This document shows positions 1 to 11,146 of a stretch of 64,000 nucleotides of DNA, piece after piece (position 1 is the stretch's first letter; every line of letters begins with the position of its first letter). The position numbers and the translations under genes are program-made. The DNA comes from Ichthyophthirius multifiliis. Lineage: Eukaryota > Ciliophora > Oligohymenophorea > Hymenostomatida. Below the pieces are notes generated by a model. The model did no database searches. It saw only the letters and a list, made by a program, of their open reading frames with translations, and was not told the origin of the DNA. The stretch spans positions 1-64,000 of the forward strand of contig NW_004086886.1 of assembly GCF_000220395.1 (NCBI RefSeq), given 5' to 3'.

Positions 1-1079
1 TAATCTAATTATTTTAATTGCAATATTTTTTTTAGATAACAAATCTAAATAATATAATTTTTATTTCATATTTCGTCATAAAAAAATATTGGAAAAGTTT
101 AGTGTATTAATTTTAAATTTATCTTTGAGCATTTTATATTTATAGACTAGTTTATAATTGACAAAGCTTTAATTTTTTTTATAATATTTCTACTAAAAAA
201 TTAATTATAAAATAATTATTTCATACAAATAAGATTTTAAAGTAAATAAAAATACAAATCATAATTTTATTTTAATAATTTTAATTGATTATTTTTAATT
301 ATTTTATAAAATATCCAGTATTTCTAAAAAATATAAATTTTGGTTTTATTTTTAATTAAATATCCATTGTATTTTTTATATAAAGAATAAATAAATAAAA
401 AAGCAAATAATTTAATATAAAAGAAATACTATTATATCAAATTTAAATATTAACCATTTTATTATTTTCTATTTAGTATAAAAATTTTATTTATTATTTT
501 AATAAGATTAATTATATCTTTGTTAAAAAACTTTACTTTTTTTTAGACATGTAAAGTTGAAATAAATAACATATATTTTTAATGATATTCATTAAAAATA
601 TAAACTAAAAAATCAATAAAATATTAATAATTTATCGAATAATTATGATATAATTCTTTATTTTAAATAGATTTTTTTTTATAAATCTTAAATAATATAT
701 TACATTTATAATATTTTAACAAATTAGAACAAAAAATGACTAAAATGTGTTATAAAAATTATTATTTTACAATATAAATAAAAATATAAATAAAATATAT
801 TATCCATTTAATGTTATTTAATCTTTAATTATTTATATATTATTTAATTTAATATAATTTTATTTTGTTTAATTGTATTTCATTTATAATTATTATTAAA
901 ATAAATTTTTTCTTTATATTTATATATTTATTAATATAAATATTTTTATTATGTTTTACAATTATTTGTGAAAAAATAATAAATAAATATTATTATTTAA
1001 AATATATATGTTATTATTAATATTATATTTTTTATTTTAAATATTTTATATTAATTCAAATTTTTTTTTAATTAATAAT
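1..1079. other. AT-only intergenic DNA, no gene seen
   Basis: Nearly pure A/T with no codon-like composition on either strand in the ciliate code. There is no telomeric GGGGTT or CCCCAA repeat at the left edge, so the window does not begin at a chromosome end. Nothing else recognised. Confidence 0.6.
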
Positions 1080-2140
1080 ATGTCAAGGTTTATTCCTCCA
1101 AGAAGTATAAATAGTTCAGTCCATCAAAGTTTTATAAACCTTGATTAGCAAAACGAAAAATGCTAAGAATAATTACCTTAATTTTAAAATGAAATTCCTC
1201 CTTAATAAGAGTATTAAACAGATTCTAAATTTAATAGAAATCTGCTATAGTAATCAAAACAAGTGCAATATTAATAAAATTAAATGCCAAATCAAAAATA
1301 ACAAACCTCATTTTAATATTAAAATCAATCTAATCTAAATTAATAACAAAACATATAAGGTAATTAATAATAAAATAATAATTAAAGTCAGCAAATTCAA
1401 TTTTAATTATAAGAAAAAATGAATCCGCAATAATAAGGATTTGGTTTTCATTAGCCATAGACAGAGAATTAATATTATTTATACGATCATAAAAACTAAG
1501 TATATTATCCATATATTCCTGACTATAAACCAATGTCGCTAAATTTAACTGAAGAGTAATAAAAATTAGACTATCAATAATAAGCTTTTGAAAAATCTAT
1601 GTAAAATAATGCATAAGTAAGTTAATTGCGTGGTGCTTAAATTTTGATTAATACACAACCTCCAAATTATTTGATTCCAATAAAAGGAAAAACATAAATT
1701 GAATATATTCCTTATTAAAAAAAGTTATTGATTATTAAAAGTCAATAGATAATAATTATTAACCTGTAGAAAAAATGAGTAAAATTTTATTATTGTTTAA
1801 TTTTTTTAATAAAGATTATTTAAAATATATATAAAGTAACTGAATATTATGCTGTAGAACATACAACAAATTATATTCCTTAAAAATATTACGATACACA
1901 TATAGATTATGTACCAGTTTAAAGATTACGAAAAAGATAAGAGTATTTAAATTAAATGATATATAAAAATATATAAATATATAAATATATAAATATATAT
2001 ATTTATATATAAATATATATATATATATATATAGATTTTATCCAATAACATCAACAAGACCAATTATTCCTATGCATTAAGATATTAAATAAGGGGAAAT
2101 AACTAATACTATTTATTACCCTTAATAAAGATAATAATGA
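1080..2140 (+). CDS. Alveolin-type epiplasmic/cortical protein (gene 1)
   Basis: Alveolins are filament-forming proteins of the membrane skeleton under the alveolar sacs. Seen here: start ATG followed by MSRFIPPRSINSS, a Gln/Asn-rich N-terminal half (about 190 residues), then an alveolin core with IEYIPY, TEYYAVEH, NYIPQKYY and IDYVPV, and a short tail ending IYYPQQRQQ at TGA 2138-2140. Two GT-AG introns fit exactly: 1779-1836, and 1943-2034, the latter filled with an AAATATAT repeat. After splicing the frame is one base short. The core changes frame at the A run 1717-1723, where the paralogue at 9573 shows the expected continuation (IEYVPYEK...ITDYYAVEY). This is either a homopolymer deletion in the assembly or a real -1 frameshift. 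Family call is strong; exact protein is less certain. Confidence 0.8.
1943..2034 (+). repeat. AAATATAT-type repeat filling an intron of alveolin gene 1
   Basis: Between donor GTATTT at 1943 and acceptor TATAG at 2034 the sequence is mostly a tandem ATAAATAT octamer that grades into (TA)n. The intron boundaries are supported because removing it joins RKRQE to FYPITS in the expected alveolin frame. Confidence 0.75.
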
Positions 2141-2294
2141 TTATATATTAATTTATATATATATATATATTATATTTATAATATATTAATAATATATTAG
2201 CATAAGTAAATATGTTATTATAATTATGTAAAAATATATATTTTGTTAGTTTAATTTAAACAAAATTAGTTAATATAATAATATATTTAATTTT

Positions 2295-5200
2295 TCATTA
2301 ATTAATTATTTTTTAAATCTTAACTTTTTATTATTTATTAAATTTACTAATAATCTACTCCCAATTTTTTTAAACCTCTTCAATCTTAATTAACTGTTTT
2401 ACCGCCTCACTAATAAGAAAATTAACTTCATTATTAGAAAATTTACTTTAATAAACAGTCACTAAAATTTAAAAAACCTTCAATATAATCTTTCCATCTT
2501 AAAAAAAAACCAAACTATCTTAACAAACTAAAATTTCAGCCAAAAACTTATGCTAAATAATCCCTTCTTTCTAATCGTATTTAATCGGCAATAAATTAAC
2601 CCAAAACCTTACTATTTCTTATAAATTTTAAACCCACTATCTTTAAAATATAATAATTTTCCCAAAACTAATTGCTAAACTGTCTCTCATATATCCAAAT
2701 TAAGTTAAAGGTTCAACTTCTTCTCCTCCATATCGAATATTCATACAATCAATTAAAGCCTTCAGGAACTATTAACAAAATTCTCTGAATTAATTATTAT
2801 TATTATTACACACCTAAGCGAAAATCCCTACCCCTTAAACAGCCAAAGACCTTACTTATGTATTTTTATTAGTCGAAAAATAAACTAAAGCATTAATAAA
2901 AAAATTTAATTAATCTTTTTAAAAAAAATCAATTCCTAAAAATTAAATCATCCCATCCAAAATCTTAAGCCCGAATTTTTACATATTAAAATTTACATTA
3001 TTATCCAATAGTTTCGGCAGAATTTCATTATTAAGATTTTCGGCAAATTAAAAGCATAGATTTTTATGTGTTTTGAATAAAACCAATATAAGTTCTGCTA
3101 ACTAACTTTAAATTTAATCTTCTAACTTAATTTTTTCGTCTAAAAGAGCTTTCTCGTCCAAATCATTATTTATTTCTTCCTCTTCTTTTTGTTTTTCAAT
3201 CAAAATTTTTCTCGAATCCGAAAATTTTAAAAAACTTAAAATTTTGACATAAAAACCCTATAAATCATCCTAATCAAAAAAATACATTAAATCGCCCAAA
3301 TCCAAACACTTCTTAATTAATTAAATTTAAACTAATAAAACATCTCTTTCTTCTTCTTTTTCACAAACATCCCACAAAAAATTACAAAAAAACTTCAATA
3401 TTTTTTACTATTTTTCAATACCATTATCTTTCACACAATTCACTAACCCAGGTAGACATTTACAAGCTAAAATCCTTATTTATTTACATTATTTAAATAC
3501 ACACAAAGGACTTACTAAATTAACACTTTCTTCCAAAGACTAAGCAAAATAAGACCCAAACTTCTAAATAAATACCTCTAGCAACCCAAGTGCAATTTCA
3601 CATTCTTCAAAATCTGTTTTTTATAAATCGCAATAATTTTTTTCCTATTATTATACATACTAGATATTAATTACGTCTTAAATAATTCTAAAAACTCCAG
3701 GTACTATATCCGGTAAATAGCTTTAAATTTCCGAACTATATTTTAAGCAAATTCTTTACCAACCAGAAAGTACGTAACTTTTTTAAGGATCAAACTCATT
3801 TTTAAAAAGTACGCTATTCTACACATTTATAATAATCAAAACTAATTTATCTAAATAATTTATAAACTTCTCTTTACTTACGAAAAAAGAAATTAAGCTT
3901 AAACACTCAATTATTTATCCTCTAAACTACCTATATTCTTTCCCCTGAAACTTCTAGAAGAAATCCACTAAAATAGGCATATATACATTTAAAAAATCAT
4001 CGAATTTTTCTTTTGCACTCTCCACTAAAGCTGAAATCGTAGTTAGGCAATTTTCTTTCAAAATCGAACACCCTTTATCAATTAAACCAACTAATTTTTA
4101 AAATAAATCGTCCAAAAAAGGCTCTATTTCTTCTTCATTGAATCCTTCTATGTAATTAGTCAAAGCCGCCGCCGCATGAGAAGCCACTCTGGGCACTTCA
4201 TCATCTAAAAACCTACTTAAAATCCTCAACATTTCCTCCTTATATTCTTCCTAAAACTCCGGTCTCATATCCTCTGCAATCTACCCAATAGCATGCAATA
4301 CAGCATACCTAATCATGGGATTTTCAGACTTCAAAAATTCCAAAACAGTCTAAATAATAGGCTTTATTTTCCCAATATTTTCCACATATTCTCCAATTTA
4401 GGACAATCCCATAATTGCTGCAAACTTATACCTCCAGTCTTGGGAAAAAGAGAGCATTTTTTCGACTAGAGAGATAAGAATTTACAGACAAATATCTTTT
4501 CCTCCAAATTCTATTATTTTATCTATTTAATTAATTCCGAATCTTATTATTTCGAAATCTGAGTCATTTTCTAAGTCTTCAGAAAAGCCTTCTTTTGGAA
4601 CTTTCCATTCATCTGATATTATCTGGTTTATATTTACCATCTAAATGAATATTAATTCCAATATTTTTTCTATATAATTTTTTTTTTTTGTAAATTTCTA
4701 AGGAGCTTTTTCTAAATAAGAAATTAATATTTCACTACTAATTTATTTAGTGTCTGTTTATATTTAAGTGTTTTCTTCAGTATTTATTTGCCATATTGTA
4801 GATATTAATATTTCTGTATGTTCTTTAAAGTATTTTGTCTTTTTTTCTATTATTTCTAATATTGCTTCTAGTATTTTTTTTGCTTGTTCTTCGTCTGTTT
4901 TCATTCCAGAATATAATATTTATAATATTTAAGGTATAAAATCTTCATATTATTTTAATTTTTAATTTTCTAATTTTTATATGTATTAGCATATTGTTTA
5001 AATACACAAAACTTATATTCTAAGGTTTTAATTTTTAAGACTATTTAAAAATAACAAATTTAATTAGATTTAATATTGATCAAGTATTTAGTGATAATGT
5101 TTTAATAAGTTTATTAATATTTTAAATCCGCATTCTATTAAAGAAATATTTTATTCCATAAATAATTAAAACGTCTAAGGAATCAATTCTTGCCATTAAT

Positions 5201-5679
5201 TATTTTGTTATAAAAAACCTCCCAATTCTCCTATACAATCACATAAAAGAAACCTAATAATTTATTATTATTCAATTATTAATAATTCAAATAATTTGTT
5301 TTTTAAAAAAAATTATATATCTGGTTATAATTTATCCCAAATATTTATAAAAGAACTTTCTGAATATTTAGATATTATTTTCCTAAGGTAAGAAGAACAA
5401 AATATTTTTTGATTTTTTTATTATGAAACTTTATATTATAAATAATTTTGTAAATATTCTCATTTAATTTCAAAAGAAATAATTAATATATTTATAAAAA
5501 AAATAATTTTATATTTAAAATATTTCTTTACCTTATATTATTTATAATAATGATTAAACTAAATAGTTAGGATTTTATAAACTTATTTCAATTAATTATA
5601 CTTCAGCTTATTTCTGTGTTTATGGAACTAATACTTATTCAGTTAAATTAATAACTTATTCTAAAAATAATTACGACAT
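2295..5679 (-). CDS. IPO5: Importin-5 / karyopherin beta-3 (RanBP5, Kap121) homologue
   Basis: Nuclear import receptor: a HEAT-repeat solenoid that carries ribosomal proteins, histones and other cargo through nuclear pores under Ran-GTP control. The protein begins MSQLFLEQVINLTEQ. Early HEAT repeats contain SSYLRKIISKYSESS and FLLCDCIGELGGF, like the RRLLSSAF and CDIAAELARN helices of human IPO5. The middle has MIRYAVLHAIGQIAEDM and VASHAAAALTNYIEGF, matching the conserved VRYA..AVGQMA and QAHAAAALINF helices. The C-terminus reads EAVKQLIKIEEVQKNWEQI. One 73-nt intron (5459-5531) separates a 49-codon first exon from a 3.16-kb second exon. Spliced length is exactly 1104 codons, and the 1103 aa compares with about 1097 in animals. 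No frame problem was found. It diverges from the TRIM37-like gene, with 538 bp between start codons. Confidence 0.95.
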
Positions 5680-5848
5680 TTAATTAAAAAAAAAAAAATC
5701 TTTAAATATTAAATTATCAAAATAATAGAAATTAATATAAATAAAAATATTTAATATATAAGAAATGAAAATTAATAATATTTGAGTAAAAATATATTAA
5801 ATAATGTAAAAAAAATTATATAAATAATTATATATTAATAGTAATATT

Positions 5849-5901
<53 letters not shown>

Positions 5902-6217
5902 TTTAAAATTATTTTTTATATCTTTTATTAAAAAATATTTATTTTATTTATATTGATACTTTAATAATAAATATATTATAAAATTTATATTTATATTAAA
6001 CATATATAAATATTTTAATTAATTAATATTTTTTATTAATTTAATTCTTAAAATCTGAATTATTTAACTTAAAAATTTCTGTATTTTATTGTAAATATAA
6101 TAATATTTTTTTTTTTTTTAAATTTATTTACAATTAATTTTAAATTATAACATTAGAAAAAAAATATCAAATAAATATTAATATTAAAAATTAGTTTTTT
6201 TATTTTATAAAAAACAA
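5680..6217. other. Divergent intergenic region, importin-5 / TRIM37-like
   Basis: AT-only DNA between two start codons, so it should hold both promoters. It contains a long (TA)n tract at about 5854-5896 and a T11 tract at about 6107-6119. No specific promoter element can be named. Confidence 0.5.
5854..5896. repeat. (TA)n microsatellite
   Basis: Uninterrupted alternating T and A over about 43 bases, in the divergent spacer upstream of two genes. Confidence 0.9.
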
Positions 6218-8728
6218 ATGTTTTAAAACTATGATTAATATAAATAGGAATATGTTTACGATGATGAAAATGAAGATGAAGATAACAAGATTTTTTATGA
6301 TGAAAATAATAATTCTTATGAATAAGGATGTTAAAATAATTTTCGTCACCACTAATTTTTGTAATAAAATCTTCCTTTATTATAATTAAAATAAATACTT
6401 AATTAAAGTTAAACAATGAATAATACAAATAAAAATAATGAAAATAAATATAAATCCAAAAGTAGCCCTAAATTGGACGATATTCTAAATTGTTTTATAT
6501 GCTATAATAAGCTCTAAGATACTCATATGTGCCCTAATTGCTAAAAGTTATGCTGCGAATAATGTATTAAATAATGGTTAAATGAAAAAAGTGAATGTCC
6601 ACATTGTAGAGCCTATTTAAGACCTAGTAAACTCATAAAATGTAGATTTATGACAGAAATTACTAATGTAAATATTATAAATATAGAATAAAAAAGATAA
6701 CAATAAAAATATTAATAAAATAATTAATTACAATTAAAAAAAATTTAAATTTTATAATAATTAAATAAAATATATATTTATATATAATATAAAAATAATA
6801 TTTTATTTTCAAATTTCTTCTTTTTTTAATTTTTTTTTTTAAATATAAAATATTATTAAATTTTATATTATTTAAAAAAACTATTTTATTTTCAAAAGGC
6901 AATATAAAAAATAGAATAAGTAAATACTTAAAAAACAAAATAGGAACAATAATGTTAAATACATGGTAATTAAATGCTTTACTATTGTAATGATTGTAAA
7001 GAGCCTATATGCTCAGATTGCGCAATGTTTGATTAAAAGCATAAAAGTCATTAGTTTCAGAAACTGAGCCAAATAATAGATATTCATTAAAAATCAGTTA
7101 AAGAAAAGCAAAATAAAATATAAGAAAGACTCAAAGAATTAAATTTATGTAAATTAAATAATGATAAATTAATTAATTTAGTCAGTAAAGCAAAAGAATA
7201 AACTATAAAAGAATATAATTATTTCTTTGAATAATTCAATTAACGTCTATAAAATTAATTAGATATATAAATAGCATTAAAAATGTAAATGAATTCTATT
7301 GTAAATGAAATTACATTTTTAAAAGAAATGGAAAAATAACTTAATGAAGATATGGATGTAAACCCTAAAAGCGCATTATTATATAAATCTTCAGAAATAA
7401 TAAACGCTATTAAAGAATTAAATGAAAAGCCATATATTTAAAACAATTAGGATTAATTCGAATAAAATTAGTAAATAAAAAAAAGATTTTTTTAAAAAAC
7501 AAAAAATATATAAAAAATAAATAAGAAATGAAATATTACCAAATTTTGATTCAGCAGTTTTTATATTAAATAATTATAAAGAAAAAAGAATAAGTAACGA
7601 AACAGTTTATTCCGATTCTCTATATGTTAATGGGATAGAGTGGAGATTAAAAATATATCCTAATGGAAACGGAGTTTCTAAAAGCGAATATATTTCTGTA
7701 TTTTTAGAAATGACTAATGGACATTCTAAACCTTATAAATATGAATATAAAATAGAAATGATAAATTAAATTAACTAAAGTTAAACTATTACAAGGTTTT
7801 TTTTTTACTATAAAATTATAATAATATTTAATATTAATAAAAGATAATATATAAGTGAATTCGAAACTGGTGAATGTTGGGGATATAATAGATTTTATAA
7901 ATTAGATTTATTAGAATAAGAAGGTTATTATTTAGAAAGTGAAGATAAAGTATTTTTTTTTTTTAAGATAAATTTTTATATAAAATTTATAAAAAGCTTG
8001 TTTTTAAATATTTTGTTAGATCACCTTCTTATATAGAGTTTAATAGAGATTTAAAATAATATATAAAAAAGAAAGAAGAAGAAACTTAAAATCTAAAACT
8101 TTAAGTTATTGATTTATAAATATAATTAAATTCATAATAAGAGCATAGTAAAGAATTTTTTTTTTAAAAAAAAATAATTTATTAATTATATATAGATAGC
8201 GATATTAGTAAAAATATGAATTTAGATAATTCTCAAATATAAAATTAAATATAATCAAATTATGATTTAAAGCCGATTTCTTAATCAAAAGTAGAATTTG
8301 AAAATGAAAATGAAGGCAATGAATAAGAAGTGGATGAAGGTGAAGGTGAAGGTGAAGAGGATGATGAAGAACATAAATAAATAAATAAAATATAAAATAA
8401 ATTTTCCAAACATACTTTAGAAAGCGATGATGAGGAAGATTATGAAGATTTAAATAGAGATGTTAATAATGCTTAAGAAAATATATATGAAGAAGGAGAA
8501 GATGATATTGATAATATTAGCGGAAAAATTATAGTTAGTAATAAAAATAATTCAACAAGTTTTTTAAATGATGTTTGCTTAGATTTATTACCATAATTTA
8601 ATAAGGAAGCTGAAAAAAATATTCAAAATGAAGGCGAATATCATAATTTAAATATATAACCATTTAATTAATAAAGATTTATGGAATAATTAAAATTAAA
8701 AAACTATAAATAATTAATAAAAAAATGA
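6218..8728 (+). CDS. TRIM37-like E3 ubiquitin ligase (RING, B-box, coiled coil, MATH)
   Basis: Probably a ubiquitin ligase. In animals TRIM37 limits centriole-protein assembly and acts on peroxisomes. Residues 92-127 form a RING finger (CFIC, MCPNCQKLCCEQC, CPHC), and the following ...LIKCRF matches the TRIM37 linker after its RING. A B-box (CQIH, YCNDCKEPICSDC) lies near residues 169-205, then a helical stretch. A MATH domain follows at about 345-475 with GIEWRLKIYPNGNG, YISVFLEM, FETGECWGYNRFYKLDLL and FKYFVRSPSY. After that comes an acidic EGEGEGEEDDEE tract. Four GT-AG introns (6668-6898, 7471-7525, 7796-7855, 7950-7996) give exactly 706 codons. The start at 6218 is chosen because it is in frame upstream of Met67 (6416) through acidic, coding-like sequence; 6416 is the alternative. 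Confidence 0.92.
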
Positions 8729-9572
8729 AAAAATTTAGAAAAAAAAAAAAAATTATATACTTATTTAAATTTATGTGACTTATTAATTAATTATAAAAAA
8801 ATAAAGAATAAATAAAATAAAAAAAAATATATTAAAAACTATAAATAAAGATAAATAACAAAAAATTATTATAATAATAAAAATAATTAAAATATATATA
8901 TATAGAGAATTTTGAAAAAAAAATATTTATTAATTATAAAACATAAATTTATTGTTAAAAAAAAAAATTAAAAATATATTAAATAAAAAAATTTAGATAA
9001 ACATATATAAATATATAAATATATAAATATATAAATATATAAATATATATATATATATATTTATTTATATTTTTTGATAATTTTTCTAATTATATATATT
9101 TATTTTTATAATTTTTTATTAAAATTTTATTATGATTTTTTTTTATAAGAAATTTCTTATTAATTATAATTAATTTTTTATTTATTATTTTTTACAATAT
9201 TATTTTTAATTTTTTTTATAAATAATTTTTTATATATTTTTATTAAATTTTTTTCATTAAATAATGATTTTTTTAATTAAATTATGATATTTGAAATAAA
9301 TTTTTTTTTTCTTTTTTCATTTTTTTTTTATAAAGAAAAATATAATATAATATTATTTATAATATACATTGAAATAAAAAAAAATATTTTAAATAAAATA
9401 GAAATAAAATAATTTCGATAAAAAGAAAATTAAAAAAAAAGCAACTACCATGTGCATCTAAAATTACAATTATAAATAAAGAAAAATAAAATATTAATAT
9501 ATATATATATTTAAAAAAATACAATTAAAATAAATAAAAAAATAAAAATTAAAATAAATTAATAAATAAAAA
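8729..9572. other. Intergenic AT-rich DNA with an octamer repeat
   Basis: No coding signal. Tandem ATAAATAT octamers at about 8999-9061 run into (TA)n, followed by T-rich DNA leading to the alveolin 2 start. Confidence 0.6.
8999..9061. repeat. AAATATAT tandem repeat
   Basis: About five perfect 8-bp units followed by alternating TA. The same unit occurs at about 1968, 23826, 29766 and 37600. Confidence 0.85.
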
Positions 9573-10664
9573 ATGTCCGAATTCCAAGAAAATAAATATG
9601 GTTCTCATAACTCATCTGAACAAATTGCTTAAAATAACTTAAACTCCTATAAGCCGCCTTCCTCAACATAAGTTCCTGCTCAAAATGCTCATCCCGCAAA
9701 CACTACTCATCCTTTAGTCTAATCTCACGTTGTATCCTAACCCGTCTCCTATTTACCTTACTAATAATAACCTTTAGTTTAAAACCTTCCTTAATAAGTA
9801 AATTACTTACAATAAGCTCCCGTATAATACGTATCCTAACCTGCTTTGTAATCTTCCACTGTCTAATATGTCTAATAACCTAATGTCCAATACGTAAGCT
9901 AACCCATGGTTTAATAATAATAAGTCGTATAATAACCATAATCCGCATCATTAGTATTCTAAGGTAGTGTATTGACCTAATAATAACGCGAAGCAATAAA
10001 AGGAGAATCAAGAATCGAATACGTACCTTACGAAAAATCCATGATAGAATACGAGGCAATTTAAAGAACAGAATATATTCCTAAAGAAAAAAGAATAACT
10101 GACTATTATGCAGTTGAATACCAAACTGAATATATCCCCTAAGTTTATCAAGATAGATATATTGAATATATTCCATAAGAAAGAGTCCAAGAAAGAGTAG
10201 AATATCAAGCAATTGAAAAATAAATTGTACACTAACCTGTATAAGAAGTTTAATAATCCTAAGTTGTAGTTTAATAAGTTCCTGTTGTCTAATAGCAATA
10301 TGTCACTTAATAAGTTGTCTAATAACCTGTATAATAAGTTTCATATGTCTAATAACCTGTTTAATCAGTTTAATATGTCTAATAACCCATTACTACTACT
10401 TAAGTTGTCTAATAACCTGCTGTTCTTTAATAATCTTAAGTTGTTCATTAACCTGCTGTTATGACTAATTCATATGCTTATAATTAACCTGCTGTTTAAT
10501 ATTTGTCAACTTAAGGAGCTTTACCTATTGCTAGTGGTTCCATATATAGAGGTCAAGCAGGACTCTTACCTGGTCAAAGTGGAGTTTTAACAGGATAAAA
10601 TAGAGTATTTTAATCACCTGATAAAAAGAAAGAAAAAGGCTTCTTAGAAAGAATTTTTGAATGA
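9573..10664 (+). CDS. Alveolin-type epiplasmic/cortical protein (gene 2)
   Basis: Structural protein of the sub-alveolar membrane skeleton by family. It is a single exon of 363 aa starting MSEFQENKYGSHNSSEQ. The N-terminal 130 residues are rich in Q, P and V. The alveolin core at about 145-218 carries SRIEYVPYEKS, RTEYIPKEKRITDYYAVEY, TEYIPQVYQDRYIEYIP and RVEYQAIEK, which is the valine/proline/charged repeat typical of the family. From about 220 to 305 come degenerate repeats based on VQQPV and VQYVQQP. A conserved-looking tail GSIYRGQAGLLPGQSGVLTG precedes a basic end (PDKKKEKGFLERIFE). It is intact in one frame. It is a paralogue of the gene at 1080, about 7.5 kb upstream on the same strand, with two unrelated genes between them. 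Confidence 0.92.
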
Positions 10665-11146
10665 AGAGAATAATTGATTTTTAATTATTATTAAATTAAT
10701 ATAATAATTATAATCTTTATTATTATTGAGATCTATAATTATATTAAATATATATTTATGTTATTTTTATTTTCTTTTTCATTTTTTTTTCTTATATAAA
10801 AAATTAAAGAATATTTTTTATATTAATAATTTTATTTTATATAATAATTATAATAAAATATTATTTTTTAAATAAAGATAATTTAATGTAAAAAAATAAA
10901 TAAATATTAATTAACTAATATATGTTATAAATATTTATATACAATAAAAAAATTACAGATAAAATAAATTTTTAAAAAAATAAAAAAATTATAATTATTA
11001 TATTAATAAAAATAATTATATTAATAATAATATTATATATTAAAAATAATTATTTATTTTATAATAAAATAACTTAATTATATAATTTTATTAATAATAT
11101 TTATAAAAATAAAATCTATATTAATAAAAATTTAATTTAATAAACA
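10665..11146. other. Intergenic, convergent 3' ends
   Basis: AT-only DNA between the alveolin 2 stop and the stop of the long coiled-coil gene on the other strand. No structured terminator or gene seen. Confidence 0.55.

Noticed and set aside
10008-10298. Minus-strand open frame opposite alveolin 2
   Set aside because: Antisense of the V/Q/Y-rich alveolin core; no independent support.
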